Source: Cellvibrio japonicus Ueda107 (GTDB lineage: Bacteria > Pseudomonadota > Gammaproteobacteria > Pseudomonadales > Cellvibrionaceae). Taken from it: DNA of 64,000 nt. Of the stretch, positions 37,151 through 45,880 are shown piece by piece; position 1 is the first letter of the stretch, and the number at the start of each line of letters is the position of its first letter. The stretch covers positions 1,992,501 through 2,056,500 of the forward strand of contig NC_010995.1 of assembly GCF_000019225.1 (NCBI RefSeq), in the 5' to 3' direction. Made by a program: the position numbers and the translations under genes. The notes under the pieces are model-generated. The model was not told the DNA's origin, searched no databases, and saw nothing but the letters and a program-made list of their open reading frames with translations.

Positions 37151-38353
37151 ATGAGTCTGAGAAGCTTTCTGGACAATATAGAACCGCACTTCCACAAAGG
37201 CGGAAAATACGAGAAGTGGTACTCGCTGTTCGAAGCGGTTGACACAGGTCTGTTCAAGCCTGCCGATGTTACCAAGTCCACCTCTCATGTGCGTGATGGT
37301 ATCGACCTCAAGCGCATTATGATCACGGTATGGCTCTGTGCCTGGCCGGCCATGTTCTTTGGTATGTACAACGTCGGCTTCCAGGCAAATACCATCCTCG
37401 CTGCCACCGGTGCTACCGGTATCGATAACTGGCACGGTGCCCTGGCGGCCCTGTTTGCCGGTCACAACCCTAACAGCATTTGGGATAACCTGGTGTTGGG
37501 TGCGGTTTACTTCCTGCCTATTTACGCCACGGTGTTTATTGTGGGTGGTATTTGGGAAGTGCTCTTCGCCAGTATTCGTGGCCACGAAGTCAACGAAGGT
37601 TTCTTCGTCACCTCCATCCTGTTTGCGCTTACCTGTCCACCGGACCTGCCACTCTGGCAGGCGGCTTTGGGGATCAGCTTTGGTGTGGTTATCGGTAAGG
37701 AAGTGTTTGGCGGTACTGGCAAGAATTTCCTCAATCCGGCACTGACCGGCCGTGCCTTTTTGTTCTTTGCATATCCCGCTGAAATTTCCGGCGATGCGGT
37801 ATGGACTGCAGTGGACGGTTACACCGGCGCCACCACGTTGTCCGTGGCAGCACAACAGGGTATGGATGCGGTGATGAATCAGGTGAGCTGGCTGGATGCC
37901 TTTATCGGTTTCGAGCAGGGTTCTATTGGTGAAACCTCTGCACTGGCACTGATGCTGGGTGGTATTGTGCTATTGGTGATGGGCATTGCCTCTACCCGTA
38001 TCGTGTTGGGTGTATTGATTGGCAGCTTGCTGACCACATTGCTGTATAACTGGGCCGGTGCTGAAAGCAGCAACCCCATGTTCCAAATGCCGTTCTGGTG
38101 GCACTGGGTGGTAGGTGGTTTTGCCTTTGGTCTCTTCTTCATGGCAACCGACCCTGTGTCTGCCTCCATGACCAATACTGGCAAGTGGATTTTTGGTGCC
38201 TTGATCGGCTTTATGGTAATCACCATCCGTGTGGTTAACCCTGCCTATCCTGAGGGCATGATGCTGGCGATCCTGTTCGCCAACATGTTTGCCCCCACCA
38301 TTGACTACTTCGTCGTTCAATCCAATATCAAGAGGAGACTGGCGCGTGGCTAA
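37151..38353 (+). CDS. nqrB: Na+-translocating NADH:quinone oxidoreductase subunit B
   Basis: Integral membrane subunit, about ten helices, carrying covalent FMN, riboflavin and quinone sites and likely the ion channel. 400 residues. The FMN is attached to the last Thr of the S/T-G-A-T motif, here TGAT with Thr228. ATG at 37151 is preferred over the in-frame TTG at 37148. Its stop overlaps the nqrC start by 8 bases. Confidence 0.96.
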   Translation: MSLRSFLDNIEPHFHKGGKYEKWYSLFEAVDTGLFKPADVTKSTSHVRDGIDLKRIMITVWLCAWPAMFFGMYNVGFQANTILAATGATGIDNWHGALAALFAGHNPNSIWDNLVLGAVYFLPIYATVFIVGGIWEVLFASIRGHEVNEGFFVTSILFALTCPPDLPLWQAALGISFGVVIGKEVFGGTGKNFLNPALTGRAFLFFAYPAEISGDAVWTAVDGYTGATTLSVAAQQGMDAVMNQVSWLDAFIGFEQGSIGETSALALMLGGIVLLVMGIASTRIVLGVLIGSLLTTLLYNWAGAESSNPMFQMPFWWHWVVGGFAFGLFFMATDPVSASMTNTGKWIFGALIGFMVITIRVVNPAYPEGMMLAILFANMFAPTIDYFVVQSNIKRRLARG

Positions 38354-39122
38354 TCAACAAACAGCTAAGTACACCATCACAGTCACACTCATTATGTGTC
38401 TTGTGGCTTCTGTGCTGGTGTCGGCTTCGGCGGTGCTTTTGCGTCCGCTCCAGGTGGCTAACAAAACCCTGGACTTTAAACGTAACGTGCTTTCCATTGC
38501 CGGTATCTACGACCCGGGCAAAACGGTTGATGAGCAGTTTGCGCAAATTGAGGTAAAACTGGTGGATTTGGAAACCGGTCGCTTCAGTGATGCTATTGCT
38601 GACCTCGATCGTTTTGACCAAACCGCTTCTGCCAAAAAGCCCGACTTATCCGATCAACTTTCCTCTGAAGAGGATATTGCCAAGATTATTCGCCGTGAAA
38701 AATACGCTAAAGTTTTCATGGTGAAAAATGGTGATGAAATCAGCAAGATTATCCTGCCCGTACGCGGCTATGGTCTTTGGTCCACCATGTTTGGCTTCAT
38801 CGCTTTGGATAAAGACTTGAATACCGTAGAGGGGTTCGGTTTCTACGACCAAAAAGAAACCCCCGGTCTGGGTGGTGAGGTTGATAATCCCAAGTGGAAG
38901 CAGCTTTGGATCGGCAAGAAAATCTATTCTGAGTCTGGTGATGTACGTTTGAGCGTCATTAAAGGCTTCGTGGATGGAGCTACTCCGGATGCTGAGCACA
39001 AAGTAGATGGCCTATCAGGTGCAACCCTCACCAGTAATGGTGTGAGCAACCTGGTGAAATTCTGGATGGGCGACAAGGGATACAAGCCTTTCCTGACTAA
39101 CCTGAAAAATGGAGAGGCTTAA
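38346..39122 (+). CDS. nqrC: Na+-translocating NADH:quinone oxidoreductase subunit C
   Basis: Periplasm-facing FMN-binding subunit anchored by one N-terminal helix (about 8-28). 258 residues. The FMN-attachment motif SGAT, with Thr227, is in GLSGATLTSNGV near the C-terminus. GTG 38346 has GAGGAGAC upstream and lies inside the end of nqrB; longer open frame starts upstream would overlap nqrB by more than 60 bases and are rejected. NqrB and NqrC flavin loading depends on the ApbE flavin transferase, which is not in the window. Confidence 0.95.
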   Translation: MANQQTAKYTITVTLIMCLVASVLVSASAVLLRPLQVANKTLDFKRNVLSIAGIYDPGKTVDEQFAQIEVKLVDLETGRFSDAIADLDRFDQTASAKKPDLSDQLSSEEDIAKIIRREKYAKVFMVKNGDEISKIILPVRGYGLWSTMFGFIALDKDLNTVEGFGFYDQKETPGLGGEVDNPKWKQLWIGKKIYSESGDVRLSVIKGFVDGATPDAEHKVDGLSGATLTSNGVSNLVKFWMGDKGYKPFLTNLKNGEA

Positions 39123-39124
39123 TC

Positions 39125-39793
39125 ATGAGTGTAAAAGCAAAAGAGCTCCTCACAAAACCGATCATCGAAAATAACCCGGTTATTTTGCAGATCCTGGGTA
39201 TTTGTTCGGCGCTAGCGGTAACCTCCAGTGTGAAGGTGAGCCTGGTAATGGCCATTGGCCTGACCCTGGTATCCGCTTTCTCAAATTTCTTTGTGTCCCT
39301 GGTGCGCAACTACCTGCCCAGCAGCGTGCGTATCATTGCACAGATGATCATCATCTCCGCATTGGTTATTGTGGTTGACCAGGTGCTCAAGGCGGTGGCT
39401 TACGATATCAGTAAGCAATTGTCGGTATTTGTGGGCCTGATCATTACTAACTGTATTGTGATGGGGCGCACCGAAGCCTTCGCACTGAAAAACCCACCGG
39501 TTCCCAGCTTCCTCGATGGGATTGGCCACGGTTTGGGGTACTCAGCACTGCTGATTGTGGTAGCTACCTTCCGTGAGATATTGGGTGCCGGTAAATGGTT
39601 CGGCATCCAGATTCTGCCCACTGTTTCTGAAGGGGGCTGGTATGTGCCCAACGGCTTGTTGCTGCTACCGCCCAGTGCTTTCTTCCTGATTGGTTTAATC
39701 ATCTGGGTACTGCGTACCTGGAAGAAAAACCAAGTGGAAAAGGCCTCTTTCACCATGGCACCCAACTCGGTTAAAACTCAGGAGATCGCATAA
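39125..39793 (+). CDS. nqrD: Na+-translocating NADH:quinone oxidoreductase subunit D
   Basis: Integral membrane subunit with six helices; together with NqrE it holds an iron centre between them and forms part of the Na+ path. 222 residues. It begins MSVKAKELLTKPIIENNPV, matching the family start. Stop codon TAA at 39791-39793 overlaps the ATG of nqrE by one base, so the two are translationally coupled. Confidence 0.96.
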   Translation: MSVKAKELLTKPIIENNPVILQILGICSALAVTSSVKVSLVMAIGLTLVSAFSNFFVSLVRNYLPSSVRIIAQMIIISALVIVVDQVLKAVAYDISKQLSVFVGLIITNCIVMGRTEAFALKNPPVPSFLDGIGHGLGYSALLIVVATFREILGAGKWFGIQILPTVSEGGWYVPNGLLLLPPSAFFLIGLIIWVLRTWKKNQVEKASFTMAPNSVKTQEIA

Positions 39794-40401
39794 TGGAACA
39801 TTTATTAAGCCTTCTGGTGCGCTCCGTATTTATCGAGAACATGGCGCTCGCCTTCTTCCTGGGTATGTGCTCGTTCCTCGCCATGTCCAAGAAAATCAAC
39901 GCGGCCATAGGTTTGGGGATCGCGGTCATTGTGGTGCAAACCGTTACTGTGCCTGCCAATAACCTGCTCCTTACGTATCTGTTGAAGGAAGATGCCTTAG
40001 CCTGGGCTGGTGTAACCGGTGTTGACCTGACCTTCCTGAGCTTCATTTCATTTATTGGTGTTATCGCTGCGATTGTGCAGATCATGGAAATGGTGATGGA
40101 TAAATACATGCCGGCGCTGTACAACGCGCTGGGTGTATTCCTGCCACTGATTACTGTGAACTGCGTAATTATGGGCGGTTCGCTGTTTATGGTGGAGCGT
40201 GACTACCACTTTGCTGAAAGCGTTGTTTATGGTTTCGGTTCGGGTGCGGGTTGGGCCATTGCCATTGTTCTGCTGGCGGGTATCCTCGAAAAAATGAAGT
40301 ACTCCGATATACCTGAAGGCCTGCGCGGCCTGGGTATTACCTTCATCACTGTGGGACTGATGTCATTGGGCTTTATGTCCTTTGGCGGTATTTCCCTGTA
40401 A
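39793..40401 (+). CDS. nqrE: Na+-translocating NADH:quinone oxidoreductase subunit E
   Basis: Six-helix membrane partner of NqrD, homologous to it in inverted topology. 202 residues. It carries the conserved GMCSFLAMSKK stretch near 26 and NCVIMGGSLF near 119. Start ATG overlaps the nqrD stop. Confidence 0.96.
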   Translation: MEHLLSLLVRSVFIENMALAFFLGMCSFLAMSKKINAAIGLGIAVIVVQTVTVPANNLLLTYLLKEDALAWAGVTGVDLTFLSFISFIGVIAAIVQIMEMVMDKYMPALYNALGVFLPLITVNCVIMGGSLFMVERDYHFAESVVYGFGSGAGWAIAIVLLAGILEKMKYSDIPEGLRGLGITFITVGLMSLGFMSFGGISL

Positions 40402-40422
40402 GCGAGACGAGGAATAGACTGA

Positions 40423-41646
40423 ATGAATATTGAAATTATTCTCGGCGTAGCCATGTTCACCTTCGTGGTGATTGCGCTGGTCGTCGTGATTCTGGTGGCC
40501 AAAGCCAAGCTGGTTAACAGCGGCGATGTGCAAATCCTTATCAACGATGAAAAAACCATTACGGTGCCTGCCGGCGGCAAGCTGCTACAAACCCTGGCAG
40601 CCAATAATGTGTTCCTGGCCTCTGCCTGTGGCGGTGGTGGTAGCTGTGCCCAATGTAAGTGTGTGGTGAATGAGGGCGGCGGTTCTATTCTGCCTACCGA
40701 AGAGCCACACTTTAACCGTCGTGAGCAGAACCAGGGCTGGCGACTGAGCTGCCAGGTTCCGGTAAAGCAAAACATGAAGATCCATGTACCGGAAGAAGTG
40801 TTTGGTGTTAAGCAGTGGGTGACCACTGTGGAGTCTAACCCCAACGTGGCTACCTTTATTAAAGAGTTGACCTTGCGTCTGCCCGAAGGTGAAAGCGTAG
40901 ACTTCCGTGCAGGTGGTTATGTGCAGTTGGAAGCGCCAGTACACCATGTGAAATTTTCTGATTTTGAGATTGGTGAAGAATATCGTGGTGACTGGGAGCG
41001 TTTTGGTTTCTTCAACCTGGAATCCAAGGTGGATGAGCCGGTTATCCGCGCTTACTCCATGGCTAACTACCCGGAAGAAAAGGGCGTGGTTAAGTTCAAT
41101 ATCCGGATTGCGACGCCACCACCAAAGTCTCAGGGTATTCCCCCGGGTAAAATGTCCTCCTATGTGTTTAGCCTGAAGCCGGGTGACCAGATCACCGTGT
41201 ATGGCCCCTTTGGTGAATTCTTTGCCAAGGAGACCGATGCCGAGATGGTGTTTATCGGTGGTGGTGCCGGTATGGCACCTATGCGTTCGCACATTTTCGA
41301 CCAGCTGCGTCGTTTAAAGAGCAAGCGCAAAATCAGTTTCTGGTATGGTGCCCGCTCATTGCGTGAGCTCTTCTACAAAGAAGATTACGACATGTTGCAG
41401 GCTGAAAATGAGAACTTTAAGTGGCATATCGCCCTGTCCGATCCTCAGCCAGAGGATAACTGGAGTGGTTTAACCGGGTTTATTCACAACGTACTTTACG
41501 AGAATTACCTGAAAGACCACCCGGCACCTGAGGACTGCGAGTTCTACATGTGCGGCCCACCCATGATGAACGCCGCCGTTATCAAGATGTTGAAGAGTTT
41601 GGGTGTGGAAGATGAAAACATCCTGCTCGACGACTTCGGTGGCTAG
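40423..41646 (+). CDS. nqrF: Na+-translocating NADH:quinone oxidoreductase subunit F
   Basis: NADH-oxidising entry subunit: N-terminal membrane helix (about 4-25), a plant-type 2Fe-2S domain with cysteines in CGGGGSCAQCKC (about 69-80) and a fourth further on, then FAD- and NADH-binding ferredoxin-reductase domains with RAYSMANYP (about 209-217) and GGGAGMAP (about 280-287). 407 residues, typical. Electrons pass FAD, 2Fe-2S, NqrD/E iron, NqrC FMN, NqrB FMN and riboflavin to quinone. Followed by a strong terminator. Confidence 0.97.
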   Translation: MNIEIILGVAMFTFVVIALVVVILVAKAKLVNSGDVQILINDEKTITVPAGGKLLQTLAANNVFLASACGGGGSCAQCKCVVNEGGGSILPTEEPHFNRREQNQGWRLSCQVPVKQNMKIHVPEEVFGVKQWVTTVESNPNVATFIKELTLRLPEGESVDFRAGGYVQLEAPVHHVKFSDFEIGEEYRGDWERFGFFNLESKVDEPVIRAYSMANYPEEKGVVKFNIRIATPPPKSQGIPPGKMSSYVFSLKPGDQITVYGPFGEFFAKETDAEMVFIGGGAGMAPMRSHIFDQLRRLKSKRKISFWYGARSLRELFYKEDYDMLQAENENFKWHIALSDPQPEDNWSGLTGFIHNVLYENYLKDHPAPEDCEFYMCGPPMMNAAVIKMLKSLGVEDENILLDDFGG

Positions 41647-41655
41647 TGAGTAAGG

Positions 41656-41687
41656 AAAACGAGGCAGAGAACCTGCCTCGTTTTTTT
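41656..41687 (+). terminator. Rho-independent terminator after nqrF
   Basis: Twelve-base stem aaaacgaggcag (41656-41667) with ctgcctcgtttt (41673-41684), five-base loop, T run. It starts nine bases past the nqrF stop, so nqrM is reached by read-through or its own promoter. Confidence 0.9.
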
Positions 41688-41736
41688 ATTTCAAGGGCGT
41701 AAAATAGTCGTTGGAGTATGAACAAGTGAGGTATGT

Positions 41737-41997
41737 ATGGCAGTCATGATTGTAACGTTGATAGTAATGCTGTTTGTGGCTCTGGCGCTGTCACTCAGTG
41801 CGTTGGCTGGACGTAAGCCGGTCAGTGGCTCTTGCGGCGGTGTGGGCAAGGCGTTAGGCCAGCCGGATTATGTGTGCCCTATCTGTGGTGACGATGAAGC
41901 CAAATGCGAAGCCGAAAAGAACAAAGACCTGGTGAAACAAGAGCCCAAAGCAAAGGTAGGTACTGCTGATTTGTCCTATGATGCTACCAAAAAGTAG
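41737..41997 (+). CDS. nqrM: NqrM, maturation factor of the Na+-NQR
   Basis: 86 residues: one N-terminal membrane helix (about 3-22) and a cysteine motif SCGGVGKA followed by CPICGDDEAKC. In Vibrio the DUF539 protein NqrM delivers the iron that sits between NqrD and NqrE, using these cysteines. Directly downstream of nqrF behind a terminator, the usual place. Because it supplies iron, its possible co-control with an iron-sensing nqr promoter is worth noting. Confidence 0.93.
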   Translation: MAVMIVTLIVMLFVALALSLSALAGRKPVSGSCGGVGKALGQPDYVCPICGDDEAKCEAEKNKDLVKQEPKAKVGTADLSYDATKK

Positions 41998-42108
41998 TCA
42001 GGAGCATAGCGACAGGAATAACAATGGCCTCTTTGTTGCAGGTCAGGCGAAGGATTTCGCTATTACTGAGTGATTGGTGAAGTATTCGGTCGAATTAAGG
42101 GGTTTATC

Positions 42109-43506
42109 GTGGCTGACCACAGTTATGACCTGTTAGTAATAGGTTCTGGTCCATCTGGCGAGAGTGCTGCTATCGCAGCAGCAAAGATTGGTAAGCGGGT
42201 TGCCGTGATAGAAAACAGGGCGGTCGTGGGCGGTAGTTGTGCACATAAAGGCACAATTCCATCCAAATCCTTGCGCCATGTGGTTAAGCAAATTATCCAG
42301 TTTAAGGCGAATAGCCTGTTCCGTGAAATTGGCGATAGTCGTCGCCTGACCTTTCCCCGTGTACTGGCATCTGCTGCCAGGGTTATCCCGAAACAAGTTG
42401 AGTTGCACACAAATTTTTATGTGCGTAACCGGGTTAATGTCCACATTGGCCAAGCGTCGTTCATCGATAAAAATACCATTAGTCTCGCGATGTTGGATGG
42501 TGGGCGCGAAACTATCAATGCCAGCAAAATAGTCATTGCTACCGGCTCTCGCCCTTATCGTCCAGACGATGTGAATTTTGCGCATCCCCGTATTTATGAC
42601 AGTGATACGATTCTCGGGATGGAGCATACCCCGCGTCATATTATTATTTACGGTGCCGGCGTGATTGGCTGCGAGTACGCTTCTATTTTTTCCGGTTTGG
42701 GTATGCGGGTGGATTTGATCAACAACCGCGAGCGTTTGTTATCTTTCCTTGACGATGAGATTTCCGATGCCCTTAGCTATCACTTGCGCGATAGTGGCGT
42801 GACTGTGCGTCACAATGAGGAATACGAGTCAATCGAAGCGAATGCATCCAGTGTGAGCTTGAACTTGAAATCAGGCAAGCGTCTCAAGGCAGATGCCATT
42901 CTCTGGTGTAATGGGCGTACCGGTAATACAGACTCGCTGAATCTGGCCGCAATTGGTTTGGAGGCGGATCATCGCGGCAATCTCAAGGTGGACAACAACT
43001 ATTGCACCAGTGTGGACAACATCTATGCCGTGGGTGATGTCATTGGTTGGCCTAGCCTGGCCAGTGCGTCCTATGGCCAGGGCAGGGCGGTAACGGCAGG
43101 TATTTTTGGTGATGAATGTCGATTGGTAACCGATGTCCCTACCGGCATTTATACCCTGCCGGAAATCAGTTCCATTGGTAAAACTGAAACAGAGCTGACC
43201 CGTGCCAGGGTTCCCTATGAAGTGGGACGTGCCCTGTTTAAAAACACTGCACGAGGCCAGATCAGTGGTGAAGATGTCGGTATGCTCAAGTTGCTTTTCC
43301 ATGTGGAGACATTGGAAATATTGGGGGTTCACTGCTTTGGTGCCGAGGCAGCGGAGATTGTCCATATCGGGCAGGCTATTATGAATCAGGAGAGTGAGGG
43401 TAATAGCATTGAGTATTTCCTGCATACAACATTTAATTACCCAACCATGGCTGAAGCCTATCGTATTGCGGCGCTGGATGGGATTAATCGCATTAACCGG
43501 CGCTAA
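42109..43506 (+). CDS. sthA: Soluble pyridine nucleotide transhydrogenase (Si-specific)
   Basis: FAD enzyme moving electrons between NADPH and NAD+, not coupled to a membrane. 465 residues (E. coli 466). FAD-binding GSGPSGESAA lies near residues 13-22. The redox segment reads GGSCAHKGTIPSK: only one of the two cysteines of disulfide reductases is present, the second being Thr, as in the SthA family. GTG 42109 follows AAGGGG by 7 bases; the frame extends to GTG 42070 with no good site. It follows nqrM by 111 bases and ends before a terminator. Confidence 0.95.
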   Translation: MADHSYDLLVIGSGPSGESAAIAAAKIGKRVAVIENRAVVGGSCAHKGTIPSKSLRHVVKQIIQFKANSLFREIGDSRRLTFPRVLASAARVIPKQVELHTNFYVRNRVNVHIGQASFIDKNTISLAMLDGGRETINASKIVIATGSRPYRPDDVNFAHPRIYDSDTILGMEHTPRHIIIYGAGVIGCEYASIFSGLGMRVDLINNRERLLSFLDDEISDALSYHLRDSGVTVRHNEEYESIEANASSVSLNLKSGKRLKADAILWCNGRTGNTDSLNLAAIGLEADHRGNLKVDNNYCTSVDNIYAVGDVIGWPSLASASYGQGRAVTAGIFGDECRLVTDVPTGIYTLPEISSIGKTETELTRARVPYEVGRALFKNTARGQISGEDVGMLKLLFHVETLEILGVHCFGAEAAEIVHIGQAIMNQESEGNSIEYFLHTTFNYPTMAEAYRIAALDGINRINRR

Positions 43507-43551
43507 TTAGTGCACTCATATAGGGACGTATTTATTGAAAATGCAACAGAT

Positions 43552-43579
43552 AAAAAACGCCGCAGAAGCGGCGTTTTTT
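43552..43579. terminator. Bidirectional terminator between sthA and the facing hypothetical gene
   Basis: Perfect 12-base stem aaaaaacgccgc (43552-43563) with gcggcgtttttt (43568-43579) and a four-base loop. It lies after sthA and just past the end of the minus-strand gene at 43600. Confidence 0.92.
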
Positions 43580-43599
43580 ATTTCAGTCATGTCTTCAGC

Positions 43600-43908
43600 T
43601 CATTGTGGCTCTGAGTCGCTACGCTTAAAGGTTTTTACGCTGCGGATAACATGGTCATATTCAAAATACACCACAAAATCTGCATAGACCCAGCGCGAAA
43701 TGGGAGGGCTACCTACAGGTGCTGTTTGTTCCAATGGCATCCCAAAGCGTTTTTCCACCTCGGCCTTTTTCATCCCGGACCGGGGTACGGCAATAGAAGA
43801 TTCCTGGCTCTGCTGGCCGATGGGAATGCGTATTTCTTCTGCGTAGGTAGATGATATGCCCGGTAAGCCTAAGATCAGGAACAAAAATACAAATGGACGG
43901 CGTAACAT
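43600..43908 (-). CDS. Small exported protein, BamE/SmpA-like core
   Basis: 102 residues. Signal peptide about 1-23, cleavage likely after YAE or TYA, with no lipobox cysteine. The mature part holds a short motif SGMKKAEVEKRFGMP followed by PPISRWVYADFVVYFEYDHVIRSV, reminiscent of the compact BamE/SmpA fold (two helices and a sheet) that often carries a GMSxxEVxxxLGxP helix. I infer the resemblance by eye; it is not proof of homology. A similar gene sits near sthA in pseudomonads as I recall. It ends 21 bases past the sthA terminator and 19 bases separate it from the PilZ gene, so those two may form an operon. Confidence 0.65.
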   Translation of the reverse strand: MLRRPFVFLFLILGLPGISSTYAEEIRIPIGQQSQESSIAVPRSGMKKAEVEKRFGMPLEQTAPVGSPPISRWVYADFVVYFEYDHVIRSVKTFKRSDSEPQ

Positions 43909-43927
43909 GAATACCTCCCAGTGATAG

Positions 43928-44500
43928 CTATTGTAGGACTTGTTTGCTGCGACGCTTTTCGGCCATTTGGGCGCGCATAATTTGCTGGCCGATCAGGTGC
44001 TGCTGGGTGTCGTTGATACGGTGGAATTTTGCCGCAATCTGGTACTCACCGGTGTTACTGGGTTCACAACGAATGATTTTGGCAAATACGACCAACCCGG
44101 CATTACTGGGCAAAAAGACCAGGCGCATGGCGACATAGCTCTCAATTGCCAGGGCTTGGCTGGAGCCAAAAGCGATTCCCCCTTCACTCAGGTTAACAAT
44201 CTTAATGGTTTTTGACGGAGGTGGCGGTTTGTGCTCAATCAGCATCTGCTGGCTGATCAATTCAATTTTGCGGTTAAGGTTTTGCAAGTATTCGGCAACG
44301 GCGCGGTTAGATTCCCGAATCTGATGGAACAAGAGGGAGTTTTCTGTATCTATCTTGCGTAATTCGGCATAGAGCTTGAGTGAGGCGGTATTTGGAAACT
44401 GCAGCTCAGGCGCAGCGGTATTGGCAGTTACCTCGGGTACGACCCTGTATTCAAGGGCAATGCTTTCATCAATACGAAAATAACTGCGGCGTTCACTCAT
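43928..44500 (-). CDS. PilZ domain protein with a helical insert
   Basis: 190 residues. The c-di-GMP-binding arginine motif RxxxR is at Arg5-Arg9 (RRSYFR) and the second motif NxSxxG is at residues 103-108 (NLSEGG). In a typical PilZ domain these lie 20-30 residues apart; here about 90 residues separate them, with a glutamine-, leucine- and charge-rich helical stretch from about 43 to 90 likely forming a coiled coil. The downstream half (about 100-175) reads as the rest of the PilZ barrel. A member of this arrangement lies in the same position in Pseudomonas (recalled). It may bind c-di-GMP or have lost it and serve as a multimer. The start ATG at 44500 is clear. Confidence 0.82.
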   Translation of the reverse strand: MSERRSYFRIDESIALEYRVVPEVTANTAAPELQFPNTASLKLYAELRKIDTENSLLFHQIRESNRAVAEYLQNLNRKIELISQQMLIEHKPPPPSKTIKIVNLSEGGIAFGSSQALAIESYVAMRLVFLPSNAGLVVFAKIIRCEPSNTGEYQIAAKFHRINDTQQHLIGQQIMRAQMAEKRRSKQVLQ

Positions 44501-44632
44501 GGTCGTGATCTATTCTGGTAACCCTGTTCAGATTGGCTATAACCATAGCACACTCTGTCCCCGTTCGTGCTTGCCTCCTCTGGTTTCACGCTTTTACTTG
44601 AGCCTGACAAGGCAATTGGGTTTAATGCGCGC

Positions 44633-45871
44633 ATGTTAACGAATATTCCTCTATATATCGGTTTGCGCTATACCCGCGCCAAACGCCGCAATCAATTCAT
44701 ATCCTTTATCAGCGCCTTCTCCCTGATCGGTATGGCCCTGGGGGTTATGGCCCTCATTATTGTGCTGTCGGTCATGAATGGCTTTGACCGCGAGATGAAG
44801 GAGCGCATTTTGAGTGTGGTCCCCCATGGTTTGGTCGATCAAAAACCGCTATTGCACGATTGGCATCTGTTGGCGGAACAGGTTGAGCAACACCCCCGGG
44901 TAGTGGCTGCGGCACCCTATTTGGCCAGTACGGTCATGATTAGCTATGCCGATGGAGTTGAGGCCGTCGAGCTGCAGGGGATTATCCCTGAGGAGGAAGC
45001 CAGGGTATCCATTGTGGATAAACGGATGCTGGTTGGCGATATGGCGTTGCTGCAACCCGGTGAATACGGGATTGTTATGGGGCGAATCCTTGCCAGCCGT
45101 CTGGCGCTGGCTCCGGGTGACAAGATCCGCATCACCTCACCGGATATTAACATTACGCCTCTGGGAGCCTTTACCCGCACCCGCCATTTCACATTGGTGG
45201 GGGTATTTGAAGTGGGGGCCCTGGTGGATAGCAACCTGGTGTTTATCCATCTGGATGATGCTAAAAGGTTCCTGCGCCAGCCCGGTGCCCAGGGGTTGCA
45301 TGTTAAGACCGATAATATGCTCGATGCGCCCTTGATCATGAGTGACATCCGTCAGCGCTTGGGCGATTCGGTCCAGGTGAAAGACTGGAGCCAAACCCAG
45401 GGCAGCCTGTTCCAGGCCGTCAAAATGGAAAAAATGGTGGTGGGCGCCCTGCTGCTGATCATTATTGCAGTGGCGGCTTTCAATATAGTGTCCAGCCTTG
45501 TGTTGATGGTTGCTGACAAACGGTCCGACATTGCGGTATTGCGTACCCTGGGATTAAGTGCCCGCCAGGTGATGGCGATTTTTGTAGTACAAGGCTCGGC
45601 AGTCGGTTTCTTTGGAACCCTGGTGGGGGCACTGCTCGGTTGTTTTGTCGCCCTGACCCTGACCTCCCTGATGAATGTTCTACAGCAGTGGGTTGGTGTA
45701 CAGGTGTTTGATCCTGATGTGTATTTCATTACCCAATTACCCTCTGTGTTGATGTGGCAGGATGTTGTCGTGATATGCGCTATGGCACTGTCACTTAGCT
45801 TCCTGGCAACCCTTTATCCTGCTTATCGCGCTGCCCGTATAGAACCGGCGGAAGCGCTCAGATACGAATAA
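44633..45871 (+). CDS. lolC: Lipoprotein-releasing permease LolC
   Basis: Membrane subunit of the LolCDE ABC complex that lifts lipoproteins from the inner membrane to LolA for outer membrane delivery. 412 residues from ATG 44633, four helices, with the MacB periplasmic core between helix 1 and 2 and FtsX-like helices at the C-terminus. The conserved YIGLRYTRAKRRN start supports this ATG; an upstream TTG at 44567 would add 22 odd residues. Ten bases before lolD. Confidence 0.93.
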   Translation: MLTNIPLYIGLRYTRAKRRNQFISFISAFSLIGMALGVMALIIVLSVMNGFDREMKERILSVVPHGLVDQKPLLHDWHLLAEQVEQHPRVVAAAPYLASTVMISYADGVEAVELQGIIPEEEARVSIVDKRMLVGDMALLQPGEYGIVMGRILASRLALAPGDKIRITSPDINITPLGAFTRTRHFTLVGVFEVGALVDSNLVFIHLDDAKRFLRQPGAQGLHVKTDNMLDAPLIMSDIRQRLGDSVQVKDWSQTQGSLFQAVKMEKMVVGALLLIIIAVAAFNIVSSLVLMVADKRSDIAVLRTLGLSARQVMAIFVVQGSAVGFFGTLVGALLGCFVALTLTSLMNVLQQWVGVQVFDPDVYFITQLPSVLMWQDVVVICAMALSLSFLATLYPAYRAARIEPAEALRYE

Positions 45872-45880
45872 GGCTCTTCT

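Noticed and set aside
42109..43506. SthA as a dihydrolipoamide dehydrogenase
   Set aside because: The redox segment has one cysteine and a Thr in place of the second, which fits transhydrogenase.
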